DNA of 64,000 nucleotides from Odontesthes bonariensis (taxonomy: Eukaryota > Chordata > Actinopteri > Atheriniformes > Atherinopsidae): NCBI RefSeq assembly GCF_027942865.1, contig NC_134515.1, positions 14,485,227 through 14,549,226 of the forward strand. The letters are read 5' to 3'. A program made the translations under genes and the position numbers. Position 1 is the first letter of the stretch; each line of letters begins with the position of its first letter. This document shows, in pieces, positions 20,668 through 33,933 of this stretch. Below the pieces are notes generated by a model. That model was not told the DNA's origin. It saw nothing but the letters and a program-made list of their open reading frames with translations, and did not search any database.

Positions 20668-22730
20668 TAACAGCCTTCCTCGGACTTACTCCACCATCAT
20701 GAACCGATGGGCTTCTCAACATTTTCCCCTCAAAGGGGACCTCTCATCTCATCTGCCAGCACAGCCAAAAAACCCACAGCCCCATCCATGAGTCCTGCGT
20801 TTGTTTGTGTTTGTTTGTCGCAAAGAATGCAGTTTGTCCTTCGTCAGCAGTCTGTGCTGACAGGTTTCCACTTGTCTTTGTGGGCAGTGACGGGGCTGAT
20901 GGCGGTTTAAAAAACAAACAGGGTTGAACCAGACTGCACTTGAAGCTCATAGGACTTTGTCTTGTGATGTGAAAGGTCTTTAAAAAAAAAAAAAAAAAAA
21001 AAGAAATCACACTGTGCCTCCACATCATCTCATCATTGTCTTATCTGTCCTTCGTCTTTAACATTTCATTGTTATTTCAAATCTTTGCTAACAGGTTGAG
21101 TACAGCTGAGCTGGAGACACCTTGAGGTACATGTTTGGACCTTGCCTTGTACTGCAGAACTGACCAAAATATCTCAAAATCAAAAGCTACCGGTGCAGAT
21201 GGGTCCTAACAGAAACTAAAAGTATGTGAAACTGTTACTAAATGAATCGGCTGACCATGATTTGAGGTCAGATATGGGCAACCTGCATCTTAAAGGTATT
21301 TTTGAATGTGTTGTAGTACTTCTGTCATGAAACCGAGTGTCGGTTACACAACCAGACAGAAATGCAGGCCCATGAATGTACTTAATTGGTGCTTAAACAC
21401 TTCTGGTACTTGGGTCATTGGTTCTGAGAGAAATCTGGCGGTTCTGACGCAGATTTCTTCTATCTGCAGAGGTCCAAAACAATCCACTCCACTGGAGTAG
21501 AAAGGTGTCGCTGGTGAGGTTTTGTACTGTAGAGAAGGGCAACTGAGTCTCTTTGACACCAGCCTCGGAGCATTAAAAGCGAGTAGAGGAAGGTGTTCTG
21601 AGGCAGCTGTCTGTCTGTCCCAGCATGAAGGATCGTCTCTTAGAATCTTTCTGGTAACGTTTTTGGTTTAGAAACTACTCGACTTCTTAAAGTCACCTTG
21701 TCTTTTACAGTGATGATGTGCTGTATAGTTAAGTGTTAAGAATGTTTATACTTGAATGTTTAACTTATTTTCAGCATGTCTACTTGAAGTGGCAGACGAT
21801 GTTTGAGGGGTAGAAATATGGAATGGTGTACAGGAACTGAGCGACATGTTGGCATTCAGCAGTATTAAATGGGCTGTGAACGTGTGCAGAGTCACTGACT
21901 GTGCCAACATAAGATGTGAAGATTCAAATAGCTAAATGACGCCAGTTTGATATCCCCCAATTCTTTAGGAAAGCCTTATTTGTAATAACAAACTAACCAT
22001 CTTTGTACACTTTGACTCCTTTTCTCTTCCTGTCTGTCAAAGTAGGTGTTACTGTTGTTTGTAGTGGTGAACACCGGCAAAGGCTGTTACAATTAGTGAT
22101 AAGCTACTGGCTTATGGTGTTGTTCAAGTGGAAGTTAGGTGTTAAACATTTTCCTTTCTTATCTCATTGAAGACTCTCAGGTTCCCTTTGTTTGATCCAC
22201 ATTGATTTAAAAAACAAAACAAAAAAACACACATTTGGATTAAGTACACATTATAACCTTTTGCTCAGTCCTCTTCTCATTTCACAGTTTAGGGGAGGTG
22301 AGGTATAGCTAAAAATATTTTAAGAGTTAAGCTGTCTCACCATGGTGAGTCTTTCACAATGCTCCTCACTCTGATCTCAGTATCTACAGTCTTTTGGTGT
22401 CCTGCTACAAGTTTAATTGATCTTTTAAAAGTCTTGTTCCCAGCCGTCTGCTCTCATTATGTGTCATCCTGCCCCCCTGTTTAGACCGGGATCCCCCCCA
22501 CCCGTCTAAAGTCTGCTCTGGTCCAATCAGCCAGTTTCTATCCATTCTTGTCTCATGAAGAAAGTGTGATGCTTTTCTACTGGGAACATTTTAAAAACAG
22601 TGGCTGTAAATAGGCACATATTTATATTTTGATGGTGTTACATTCCAAGAATGTGAACATGTATCCGGATCTAACGAGTGCACACCGAAATGTTTCGAAA
22701 TAAAGAGATGTCATTGTTTCATGAATGCTG
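20668..22730 (+). other. prelid3b: prelid3b 3' UTR
   Basis: About 2 kb of non-coding sequence follows the stop codon up to the AATAAA at 22698-22703. It contains a run of about 22 A at 20982-21002, which could be an internal priming site in cDNA libraries. No second gene was recognised. Extent is inferred from the poly(A) signal only. Confidence 0.5.
22698..22703 (+). terminator. Poly(A) signal, prelid3b
   Basis: This is a canonical AATAAA in the context GAAATAAAGAGATGTC, followed by GT-rich sequence (TTTTGTGATGTC) about 30 bases on. This is the best-formed polyadenylation site downstream of prelid3b. Confidence 0.6.
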
Positions 22731-22838
22731 TCAAGTTTTGTGATGTCTTACAGTTCAAATGATTTAAGTTGGTACTATTTGATAAAGGAATTAAAGGCTT
22801 ATTGCCTTCAACAGTTCTCACAGAGATTTTCTTCTATT

Positions 22839-22848
22839 TTTATTTATT
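22839..22848 (-). terminator. Poly(A) signal, bpi
   Basis: On the minus strand the sequence reads AATAAATAAA, two overlapping canonical hexamers about 400 bases past the bpi stop. The prelid3b and bpi transcripts would end within about 150 bp of each other. Confidence 0.5.
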
Positions 22849-23245
22849 TATATTTTTAAACTCTGTGAAAACATCAGCCATTTCTCTTCCAAACGAGAAT
22901 TGTCCATGTTTTTTTAGAAACCAGTCTGGGAAAAACTTTGGAGGAAAAAACAAAAAAAAAAAACAGTTCACGCAACGTTAAAAATCTTCAGACATTATGA
23001 GACGTGACATTTAAGAATCATTTTAATATCAAACAAGTTTAGACAGTACATGACTAGTTAATGAGCATTGTTGATTTGACCTGAAAGTTGTACATCTGTC
23101 ATTTACTCATTAAGTATTGCATAAAAAGGTCAATCGTCCACAATCAAGAAACTGGAGGAAGGTGGATTGAACAACAGCTTGTAGAGAGGGACGCAGGTGG
23201 AGTTTGTTAAGTCGCTAAAAGTTTGAGACTGAGCTGATTTGAAGA

Positions 23246-26200
23246 TCATTGTTCACTTCTGCCTGTTTGCAGCATCTTTGCATCTGAAGAAAGTGCTATG
23301 AATCCCTGTGTTGGATTGAGACATCGATCAGCCCAAAGACAATTTTACTCTTGAATAGAAATATATTAAGCTTGTGTTAATTAAAACTGACCTCCTCCAG
23401 CTTCAAAACCGAGTTGACCAGCTGTGCGTGTTTCATTCTGGGTAAAATGATGCCTTTGTCCAATTTCTCTGAAACAGAAATGTTCATGTCAGGACTGGGA
23501 TGATGAACAGCACATAATATATGGATGCATACCTACAATTCAACAACACTACTTTAACAGAGGAAGAGAAGCTTCTATAAAGCAAAGATTGGTGTATGAA
23601 CAAGAAATCAGGGAAGAGGTGAGAACTGAAGAAAATGATGCATCTACATCTCACCATTCACTTTCGGTATGATGATCAGCTTCATTCCCGTCTTCACGGT
23701 GTTCTGCAAAGTATCGATCTGCGAAAGGAAACGTGCCGTTAAACGTGCCCAACGTAAAATGTGAGGAACTTTTCAGGTGCCATTTACCTTAACGGTCCCC
23801 ACTTCACTTGATACCAGGGTCAGTGTCAGACTGAGAAAGAGAGCAGTATCTTTGAGTTGCAGTTTATGGGAGGGCCTTAATGGTGAGCTTTTTTAAATCA
23901 ATTGCAATACTCACTTATCCAACATCACCTTGCCCTTCAGTAGTCCGTCAGCGATCCACATTTTACCACTGACTTTTGAGTCCTTGGGAAAAAAAAGATG
24001 ATTTAATCAGTTATCAACAGAACACTTTTCTTTTTCTTTCTCTAGTTTCCTGTTCAGGATACAAATTATCAGAAAATTGAACCCAAAACCACAGATACGT
24101 AGGTTACACTGAGACAAGACCAAAGCAACGAGACGGCACAAAAGTTCAATAATATGCAGGCAGTATTTCTGGACCACACAACAGAGGAACTCACAGCATT
24201 GATTTTGAAGAGTGGGATCTGGGTACCATTTGGCTCGATGGCAAAGGCTTTCACAGTGACTTGAACACCCAGTCCAACGGCACCAGACTGGAGGGAAAAC
24301 ACTGGAGCCTCTCTGGCATAAACCTGAAGGTTCATCAGCAGGCCTGGAAACTTTTTGGGAAGCTGAAGAGAGAAATGAAAGTTCATGGTGAAAAATTTGT
24401 TCTTAAATATTTTGTAATACAGAGTTAAGAGGGTCGAAAAGAGAAAGAAAAGCACAGACTGACATATAAACAGAAGTCAAATAGATTCATGGTAAATGCC
24501 GAACGAAGTAAAAAAGGTCTAAATCTTCTGAGCTGAATACAGCTTTTACAGATCATTCTATGGACTCCATATGGACTATCAGTCTATACCAGTTGTAAAC
24601 CTTTGTTACTGTTTACGAATGTCTGCGCAACGCTTTCAGTCTGTTGGTTCGAGGGATGATAATACTCACCTTGGGTGAAAAGGACAGAAGAGCAATCTCT
24701 TTGTTGGTGCGTAATCAGATTTAAGAGCATGAGGATGAATTAATGAATCTATTTCAATGGTAACAAAAGGAAATGTGATAGCAGTTTCAACTCAAGGATG
24801 AGTCATTTATTGAGTATTAACATAATTTGCTTTGTATCTTATGTATCACATTAATTATAAGTCTGTGTATTTTGATTTATAGCTTAACCACTGGTATTGG
24901 AAACACGTGTGTGTGTGTGTGTGTGTGTGTGCGTGTGTGCACACTGACTTGTCTTTCAGTTCAATGCTCTTGTTCTCATTTGAAGAGTATATTTCCTATC
25001 TTAGCTGGCTTATTTGTCTATGTACATATTATGTATGTTCATCTATGTTCTACGTATGTTTATGTATTTTTTGCTAACCTCAGTTATCAAATACATATAT
25101 ATTTTTATACTCCTGTTTTATACCTGCGTTTACTCTAAAGGTCTTGACGGAGGTTCAGGTCTTACTCTTAGTCTCATTAACAGACATTTTACGTAAAAAG
25201 AAAATGAATGAAATCAAGTTTTTCCATGTTGTTGTTTAATATACTGTATGTTCTAAAGACTTAAATCTATCTAGAACCAGACTCAATGATCACATTTCTG
25301 TTCTGTAAATGTATAGAAACCAGACACATTTGTAATTTTAAAGTTAATTGTTAGTGTATCTAACCAGTTGGGTAAGTTTCCCGATGATGTTTATGAATTT
25401 ACTCTATTCCCACATTTATCTCCCTTTAAATGACATATTTATTGATTTAACAAGACAATAAATGTGCCCTTTTTATATGCTTGATGTAGCGAGTAAATCA
25501 TCGACTGCGACAACCAGATTGTGACCATTGTAACGCATTTAGACCTAAGTCTTCATTTAAAACGGCCTTGTGAAACCTGACGGTTTTCTGGAAAACTTAA
25601 AAATGTCCTCTAAACCTTTTTGCTCCTCAGCCTCTGACCAAACTAGAAACATTGGATTAAAAGCATTGGACAGGTTAGACTTTGTCACTGTAAATGACTG
25701 TTTATCAACATTTTAAATGAATCAAAAGAGAGCAGGGGTGAAGAAAACTGAAGACACTATGTTCAATTTTGACTTGTGTAAAATGCCATGATATATTGTC
25801 ACATTAACTGTAAACACCAGTCTGTGGAGTAGACAGCCCCAACCCATGTGATATTTAAAATATTGTCGGTGAATGTGTAACGCTGTGAAGAGCGTGACCC
25901 TCAGCTCCATCATGCTGCACTGATATAATATTTCTAGTAATGAGGTCCTTTAAGAATTGTTTTGTTTTTCTTCACAAAGTCTGTTAATTTAAAATCCGTG
26001 ACTCTTTAAGTGATGCATGAATTGCCGGACAGATCTCTGAGCAGATTAACTTACCTCAGGAAAGAACATTCCCATTGAGCTGGTATTCAAACGTACAGGA
26101 GACATTGGAGGTATCTGAAATGAGAGAATATCTCTGAACCACAAAGATGTTTACAGAAGAAAGTGAACAATGCTCAGCCTAAATTAACGCTTTAATGGAC

Positions 26201-28585
26201 AAATTTGCTTCAGCTCATCTATTTATACGATCTTACCATGCTGTCATTGATGAGGGCCTGAAGTGCTCCTGCTGAGAAGTATCCGTACGCAGCAGAGTTT
26301 AGGGTGAACTCAGACAGTCCCAATGACATCATGTACCCTGGCTGCTCAGGGAGGATGAAGGGTTTGGCTACAAAAGGTGGCTTCTGGTGAGTTTTTTTAC
26401 TGTAGAACTCGCCCTTTAAATAAAGAGTTATAATTGTTTATTTAAAGCTATAGTAATTGCTAAATTGACCTACGTTATGGCAGCATACACAGCATCTATG
26501 ACATAGTTAAGGATATGGTTTTAAGGATTTGGTCAACAAGAATGTAAATTACGGTAAATGCCCTGGTGCCATGTGTGTATCGTTACCTTGAGACCCAGCT
26601 TCAGACTTGAAGCACTGATGATCGGTAAGTCGGTGAGAGGAAGGTCAAGTGTGAGTACTTGATCCACATCAAAGGAAACTAAACAACATAAAAATGTTTG
26701 TTTTAGCCAATCAAAATCTGAACTGAAATACAAAACAGTTTTTTTTTTATTATTGGACTAAAGTAGAGTGACACACAGCTTTAGTGTGCTGCATTACCGT
26801 TCATGGACTGTAGATGGTACTCCAAACTGTCAATGGATTCGTGAACAACAGGGCAGATCTAGGGAAGAAACAAAAAACTGTCCTGAAACACTGAAAATCC
26901 CTGTGTGCTTTACTGATCTGTAGATGTTTATATTTAAGAAAAGACCAAACCAGCGCTGAGACATATGACTAAGATAGAAAAACAAACAAACAAAAAAAAC
27001 ACTCACTCTTCTTTGTATGTTCTCAATGATTTGCCCTTTGAAATGATGCACAAATTGATTGAAGATCCAACTATTGACAAACAGAAATACAGGGTTTATA
27101 TTTTAATATCTGTGTCACTGCTCCGAATCCATCTTTTTCTTTTCTATGGTACCTGGCTCCACCACGGAATTGTACATCCACATTTCCAACTTGAGCGTTG
27201 CAGCTGACGCTGGTGACAGACAGATGCCCGTTAGCATCTCTCCCCAGCTCCGCCACAGAGGTCACCCTCAAGTTAAATATAGCCATATCAAAGGATCCGC
27301 TGTCATGTCTGAAAATACAAAGCACATTGAACATTGGTATTGGTGACATTTAACAAGTGGACTACATAAACCCTGGTAATGTGAAGTTCTATCATATAAA
27401 GGTATTTGTTGCAAGATATATTTGATCATAATTTTTTTTTTAAGGAGCAGCATTTCCTGTTTTCCTCTCTCTCACTTCTTCGTTTTATGTATCAGCTTAC
27501 GGTACAGTCAACAAGTAATCTATCAGTTTCGGTCATCTAACAACTCTAAGCATTTATGAGCAAATAGCTCAAGTAAATCTGCAGATGGACAAGTAACAAA
27601 TTAGATTTAAATAGTAATTAAAGTATGAACAATAGGGGTGTTCAGGGTGTTCAGAATGTTAGAGTTATCAAGGCCTCAAAACACCCCGGTAGGCCTTTAC
27701 TTTCAGGTTTAAATTAGATACTCAGAGTGTCACAAAAGGGCAAGGGTAAAGAGCAGGAAGTCACCTTAATCAAAGACTTCCTCATTTTTGAGGAACTTGA
27801 ACATAAAATATGCAGGTTGATCGGGTTGCATCAGATGTCCTATAAATTAGTCTTTTCCCAGAACGGTATAACTTTGTAAATATCTCTACACTTATTGATG
27901 AAACAGTTTGGGGATTACCGGATTCAAAATCAAGGTACTTTCATTGTAGACCAGAGATAGAAGAATACTCACATGATGCCAAAGTGTACCACCCAGTTTC
28001 CAGTTAGAGCAGCATTGAGGCCTGAGACGGATGTCTTGAATCCTGTGCTATTCTGAAAGAACTCCACAGAAGGCTCTGGAAAGTCACACTTTGTTATAGT
28101 GACGCTGGATCACATTTGGGAAAGAAAAGGAAGATGTGAAGTGAGCTTACTAAAGTAACAATTCCAGCCCCAAAGAATACATTCCCATAATGCTGAGATC
28201 ACTCAATTAATAGATTGTAGATTGTATTCCAGAACATCAAACACAATCCTACCCTGTTAATGTGTAGTCTATATTGCCAATTCCGATATTAACGACACCA
28301 CTGATGTCAGGAAAAGTGACTTGCTCCAACTTCTCTTGAATCAGTCCTGCAGCTGCATGCTTCCCTGGGACAAACATTAAGTGCATGAAGTTTCAGTGGA
28401 ACTCTTAAATGAAACGTGTTTTATCTCGACCACAGACTTAAACACAGAAAGAAACTGTCAACAACTCCATCTCACTTTGCCTTACCATACTGCAGCCCTT
28501 TGTTGGTCAGGACGGCTTGTATTGCAGGATTTTCTCCACAGGTGCAAGACAGGAGCATGAGCAGTACTGTCACAGATGGAAGCAT
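23246..28585 (-). CDS. bpi: Bactericidal permeability-increasing protein / LPS-binding protein
   Basis: This is a secreted innate-immune protein of the BPI/LBP/PLTP family that binds lipopolysaccharide through two lipid-binding barrels. Fifteen exons on the minus strand are 28585-28486, 28364-28253, 28104-27973, 27308-27153, 27070-27007, 26858-26798, 26678-26587, 26413-26237, 26114-26055, 24362-24195, 23982-23915, 23830-23788, 23718-23655, 23468-23392 and 23305-23246. The sum is exactly 477 codons plus TGA, and 15 exons match mammalian BPI. A signal peptide (MLPSVTVLLMLLSCTCG) opens the protein. Cys151 and Cys190 sit at the spacing of the conserved BPI disulfide. LPKKFPGLLMNLQ and LPRMKHAQLVNSV mark the C-terminal barrel. 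Fish usually have one BPI/LBP-type gene here, so bpi versus lbp is not resolved. The neighbour slc32a1 fits the vertebrate bpi-slc32a1-actr5 neighbourhood. Confidence 0.92.
24907..24938. repeat. (GT)n microsatellite in bpi intron 9
   Basis: An almost pure GT run with one GC interruption lies in the large intron between the ninth and tenth bpi exons. The rest of this intron (about 24363-26054) is AT-rich with no recognised feature. Confidence 0.85.
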
Positions 28586-30135
28586 TGTGCTGGGTCCCCA
28601 GCAGCTGCTGTGCTGCTGAACATTGAAGTGTGAATGTAAGCATGGAGCTAAGCAGTCAAATGATTTCTGAGGGAATTTTAGTATGTGGCAAAAATTTCTA
28701 AAAATCAAACAAATGAGTCACAATCAGCGATGACTAAGTGATGTTAGAAAGCATTACCTGAAATGTAGGATGAATAATTAAAAGTTGAAATGTACCTCCA
28801 GAAGTTTGTTGCTCATTGAAACACCCGTCGTCTCTGCCTGTCTCTTCTGTCAGAGCAGCTTTTACTTCCTGTACTGTCACAGAGAAGTGAAACTTATTGT
28901 CATCTGACTATAGCGGTGGAACAGATTTTTTTATCTTCATTTGAGTGTGTGCGATGTTGTGTTGAGGTTAACAGGAAGTGAAAAGTAGATGTTGAATTTT
29001 TCAATGTTTGAGGGAAACAACAATCAGGTTCGATACTTTGGGAAAATGCCGAAATATGAGATCTGAAAAAGTATTGACTGGCTTGACAGAAATAAGTTGG
29101 CCAAAACTCTGTCACTTTGTGAGAATTATTCAAACTGGCGAATGTCTGCCGCGCGGTGTTAGCAGCTGGACCCTCAGTCTTTTTTAAAATGATTATCTAT
29201 GTCTAAAGAGGAAGCTTAATCAAACATTTAAAAATAGGAAGTCTGACAGAGCGCAAAACAGTAAAAATGAAAGAGGAAAGCTGCTCGCTCAGCCATCCTT
29301 TCACTACAAGCAAAGAAACATTAGAATCACCAGCCATAAAATACTTAATTTATTTATCTCTTAATTCAACAAATACTCTTTTTCTCACACACCATGATTA
29401 GTTCCATTAAATCACAATTAACTAGTTCAATAGGAATAGAATACTATCAGACAGACACTGTTATATAACACAATAAGGACCCACTTGCTTGCACTTGAAT
29501 TCACTTCATCCAGAATGACACTTGAAACACCAAGAAAACAAACGAGCCAACAAGGACCACAACTGGCATAAGAATGAGAAAGAAAACACAAAACCATTAG
29601 AAAAGAATAATTCGGTTCAAACCACTACACATAATTTAGTCATGGTTCATCGAGCACCATCTGATCTGATGGGTGCCTTCTGTTTTCTCTGAAGTGGGAT
29701 TAATGATACCTAGCAGCTCAAAACCCAATAACATTTTCACTCCATTGTTTTGCACATATGTCATTCCCGAGAAAAAAACACGAACACACTCACAGTTAGA
29801 CCCACAGTGGACATTTTCACTGGATCTTTGCAAGAAGACTGACACCCGGACAGGCTTTTTAATGCCTGCATAACAACCCATTCCATGCGGAGGTTGGGTT
29901 CCTCTGTCCAGTTAATTAAACATCTTTTTTTTTTCTGGAATGATTAACTACTTTACACTATGACTGTAGAGTTTATTATTGCACATTATCACGAAGGCAA
30001 AATAAAAAAAGATGTACATTTCACATAAATAATCCTCCTCATGAGATTGTATGTCAAGTGGTCCATGTTTTCTTAAACTCTGCGTCCTTTAATGGGGCAT
30101 CGATATTCAACAGAGGCCATATCTCAGTTGAGCTC
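28586..30135. other. Intergenic region and UTRs between bpi and slc32a1
   Basis: Both flanking genes run on the minus strand. The right part must contain the slc32a1 3' UTR; an AATAAA on the minus strand lies at 29972-29977, about 160 bases after the stop, and another near 29350. The left part should contain the bpi promoter and 5' UTR. No further gene or repeat was recognised. Confidence 0.5.
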
Positions 30136-31434
30136 TCAGTCATGGATATTGTACCTATAGGCCTCTATAAGCCCTTCAACCGAGTGAATAAAACCAGATA
30201 TGGCGCATATCCCCCCAATAACAAAAATAGCAACATCAAAGAAGACGTGGTGCCAGAGGAGACTTCTCCACTGGAGCTTTAAGTGGAAGAGGCTTGGCAA
30301 GAGGAAGCACAGGCCTGCGCCGGTCAGGCTCCCAGTTAAGCCCATAAGGAGGGCAAAATGGGGGACAAAGATGGCCATTAGCAGGGTAAAGACTACCAAG
30401 GTGATTCGAAGGCCCAGACCCCAGGTTTTCAACTGCCCACCAGGGCCGTAGCAGTCAGGAAACATGGATCTCCCACCCTCCTGGAACAATGACTTCTCCA
30501 AAACTTCAACAGCAGCAAAGAATGGCAGCGGGTAAGATAACAGGGCTTTGGCCACGAGAAAGATGTTCACCACAGCTCGGATGGTTGAAGGCAGGTTATC
30601 CGTGATGACCTCTTTGGTGGTGTCTGCCCATGTCAAGTAGGCCACCAGGGCGAAGAGGCCCTTGAGGACGCAGGCCGAGATGTGAGTCCAGTCCATCATG
30701 CAGTGAAACTCACTGGGCTTCTGCATGTTTCCCTCCAGGGAGGGGAGGAAGATCTGGGACGTGTAGCTGAACACGATGATGCCAATTGAGATGGGGAATT
30801 TCTTCACGTCAATATAAAACTTAACCTTCTCCCAGGCCCACTCGCGCGCCCTGGAGAGACAGTAGGCGATCACGAGGATGTTGATGACGAAGTGCGCCAG
30901 TGAGCAGAGCAAGCTGAATTTGGACACGGACTTGAGGTTCTTCAGGAACGCGCACGGCAGGAGCGCGACCGTGGCCACCACTGACCAGGCTTTCTGGGAG
31001 ACGGGAAAGCCCGGGAAACTGTTGTACATCAGGTTACCGCTGACAACAACGTAAAGAATGCAGGTCATGATGAGCTCGATGATCTGAGCCACGTTCACAA
31101 CGTGGCCGCCCAGCGTGGGGAAGCGGGGCATGCAGCAGGCGTTGGCGATGTCCACGTAGGAGTCCCTCACGCGCACTTTTATGCCGTCCTCATTCTCCTC
31201 GTACAGACACGCGATGAGGATCTTGCCGGTGTAGCAGCACACCACAGCCGCAAAGATAATGAGGAAGAGACCGAGGTAGCCGCCGTGGAGGATGGCGTAC
31301 GGCAGGCCGAGGACGAACATGCCCTGCGGACAGAGAAGCGCAGTAGAGTGATAATGGACGAGGCCCACATCGCTGTGACAAGGCCGATCAGCCCAGGCAT
31401 GCAATGACTTGCTTACAGAACTCCAATCTTACAT

Positions 31435-31510
<76 letters not shown>

Positions 31511-32484
31511 TTGCATTAAATGAAAAATCCAACACTGAATTAAGTGATCGATTAATTAATTTTCCCATTATTTTTCTCCCCTTTGAAAATACTCCGCCGA
31601 CTGGATCAAATTAATGCGTTGAGGAGACAATTTAAAAACGAAATTTTCAATTACTTGGATAAAAACTTTAATTTGATGGAGAGGCTGATAAGCACGTGCC
31701 ATTCAGCCTCGCGCACTATCAAAGTCAAACAGGCCTGCCTGCAGCACCACTGATAAAAAGATTTGAATGAATAAATGCTAAGACCCTCACACTGCAGTGG
31801 ATTCACTCGCGGACTGCGAATCAAACGTGAAATTGAAGTTTGCATTTAATTATGGAAAAATGTTGCCCTATTAATCATCTATATTTAACAGTTCTAAATA
31901 ATTTAATGGTTCATTTCTCAAAATGATTTATTCTAATCTTGGACTGCGTGTAATAGCGCCCTATCTTTCTTTCTTAGCTAAAATATACAAATCTTCAAGG
32001 TGACTTTTTGTCCAGTTGCAGGCCTGATGCATGCAGCACGCTGCAGTTTTTTTTTTTTTCTTTTTTGCACGAGACGAAAGTAGTCACGGCCTACCTGAAT
32101 GGCATTGGTGACGTTCCAGCCAGCTTCCCACGTCGTGATTTGGGGCTTATCCTCATCCAGAGAGCCCGCGGTCTTCAGGGAAGTGGGCCGCGGGCCGGTG
32201 CCATCTCTCTGGTAGTGGCTGTCTCCCTCCAACCCGTCCAACCCCTCCTCTCCCTCCATGCCCCCCCCTTCTTCTTCTCCCTGGAGGACATCCATTTGCA
32301 TGCCTTGCCTGTAGTCATAATCCAAGTCGTCGCACTCGGCGAAACCCAGACCCTCCTCATCCGTAGCGGCTTGGAAGCCCAGGCGGGCGAACACCCCGCT
32401 GACCTTGGCCTGAGATTTGTTGGACACTGTGTGGGCCGTGTTGGTTAGTTTGTTGGTGAGCTTGTGTCGGATTAGGTGAGCCAT
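30136..32484 (-). CDS. slc32a1: Vesicular inhibitory amino acid transporter (VIAAT/VGAT)
   Basis: VIAAT loads GABA and glycine into synaptic vesicles in exchange for protons and belongs to the amino acid/auxin permease superfamily. Two coding exons, 32484-32095 and 31323-30136, join between NAIQ and [15 protein letters not shown]. The product is 525 residues, the human length. The cytosolic N terminus holds [11 protein letters not shown] and [14 protein letters not shown], as in mammals, with a fish-specific acidic stretch near [12 protein letters not shown]. Nine membrane segments follow, with the near-invariant stretches [36 protein letters not shown] and [20 protein letters not shown]. The Met at 32484 was chosen because it starts the conserved MAHLIRHKL (human MATLLRSKL), although the frame is open further upstream. 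The 771-bp intron carries a long CA repeat. An RE1-like site lies upstream, consistent with neuron-restricted expression. Confidence 0.97.
31441..31504. repeat. (AC)n microsatellite in the slc32a1 intron
   Basis: About 64 bases of pure AC dinucleotides lie in the only coding intron of slc32a1, about 120 bases beyond the exon 2 acceptor on the intron side. A tract this long and pure is expected to be polymorphic. Confidence 0.97.
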
Positions 32485-33912
32485 TTTTACCCCAGAGAAA
32501 TTCTGTTCTTCAGTCGAAAAAGATATTACAGAGCAAAAAGCGCATGCAATGAGATTTATTTTCTGTTTGCCTGCAACATTAAAATCATGCCTGTTGCCTC
32601 CTCTATGTCGTCGCAGAATAAGATCTAACCAGCCTCTTAACGGCAGCCTATCCGTTTCATCCAAACCGTTTCAATAATCCTCAGCCGCTCTTCTTGACTT
32701 GCTCATCCATATTACTCCCTAACACTTCTTGGCATCTGCTTGAACGAAGAAATGCCTCAAAACAGAGAGAAAAACTGACGTGTGTCTTCATTTGTCGTTA
32801 GAATATAAAGTTTTTTTTCTTATTATTATTTTGTTTCTTGTCCAGGCAGTCTTGTCAGTTTGGAGTCCAGTTGGTGACAGCGCGAGCACTGGAATCTCTG
32901 CATCACCCAGAGAAAAAGAGGTGGGGGAGTAAGAGGAGCGTGCACGTGTCCGCATAGTGTGGCACGGCTCTCGCGCTCCCGACTCGCGCGCATGCAGCAG
33001 CAGCAGCGGCAGCACTGTCACGCGTGGAATCGAGGGAGAGGTTTACTCCCACGGCGGGAGTTTACCGGCAGAGGGATCACGACAAAAAAAAAAAAAAGGA
33101 AAAAAAGTAGTGTCAGGCCTTTTAAAGGCAGCAGTGTTTCAGAATCACGCCTGAATGAAAAGACCAAACATTCACCTGCTTCCATGCTGCATCCAGGCAA
33201 CAGGTCAACAGACACCTGCGTCATTCGTGTTGGACAGATACACGTTTAACGAAGCTTTCTGTTGCCGTTTGTACATTTAATGTTTTACAAAAATAAAATC
33301 GCAATGTCTTTTTTTTCCCAAGCTATGTGTTGCCGTGGGCTATGTTCTATAATGCCATGTATTGCATATAATTAACGCCATAACAAATGGACCATCAAGC
33401 ATTTAAGGGCAAGAATGATCCCATCTTTTTCACCCTTTTTTGTCAGGAAAAAAAAAAATTCCGCTTGACCTGCTCGACTGTATTCTAACATGTGAAATCA
33501 ATCTCGAATTCGTGAAATGAAGCATGCAGACTGCACCGCCCTACAGTACACAGGCGTGCATCTTATTTCCTATTTGCATGCATGCAGAAAAATTCCAAAA
33601 TGACACAAAAAATGTTATCAACAAAATATATTGTTTTTTTTGTTTTGTTTTCATTCTGCGACGTGTCGAAAAATTAATGACGTATTCCTGTTTGCATTTA
33701 TTTACATTTCAAAATGTTTAAATCAAAGGTTTCCTTAAAAAAAAAAAGAAAAAAAAAGAATAAATCTGCGTCTTTGATTGTGACATGTATGCACACAGAT
33801 GTGAAGTCTGCTGCTCATTTAACAGCCTGACTCCAGATGAGCATGTTCAGCGAAGGATGCAACTCGTTGCTGACATGATGAGCATCCTGCAGCTGGCCAG
33901 CTGCGGAGCACC

Positions 33913-33933
33913 GACAGCACCACGGACAGCTCC
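33913..33933 (+). promoter_or_regulatory. RE1/NRSE-like site (REST binding) upstream of slc32a1
   Basis: The core CAGCACCACGGACAGC starts at 33915 and is followed by TCC. It contains both halves of the RE1 consensus (CAGCACC and GGACAG) at the canonical 2-base spacing. By eye only the first two bases and one base in the 3' end differ from the usual 21-bp consensus. It lies about 1.43 kb upstream of the slc32a1 start codon, a neuron-specific gene of the type silenced by REST in other cells. The match is seen; the regulation is inferred. Confidence 0.7.

Noticed and set aside
24665-24712. A short exon-like segment in the bpi intron ending at a GTGAGT donor (minus strand)
   Set aside because: The 15 other exons already give a complete 477-residue BPI protein in frame with conserved junctions, and this segment has no BPI similarity or clear acceptor.
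30200-31407. Plus-strand open frames across slc32a1 exon 2
   Set aside because: They are antisense to a long conserved coding exon and have no homology of their own.
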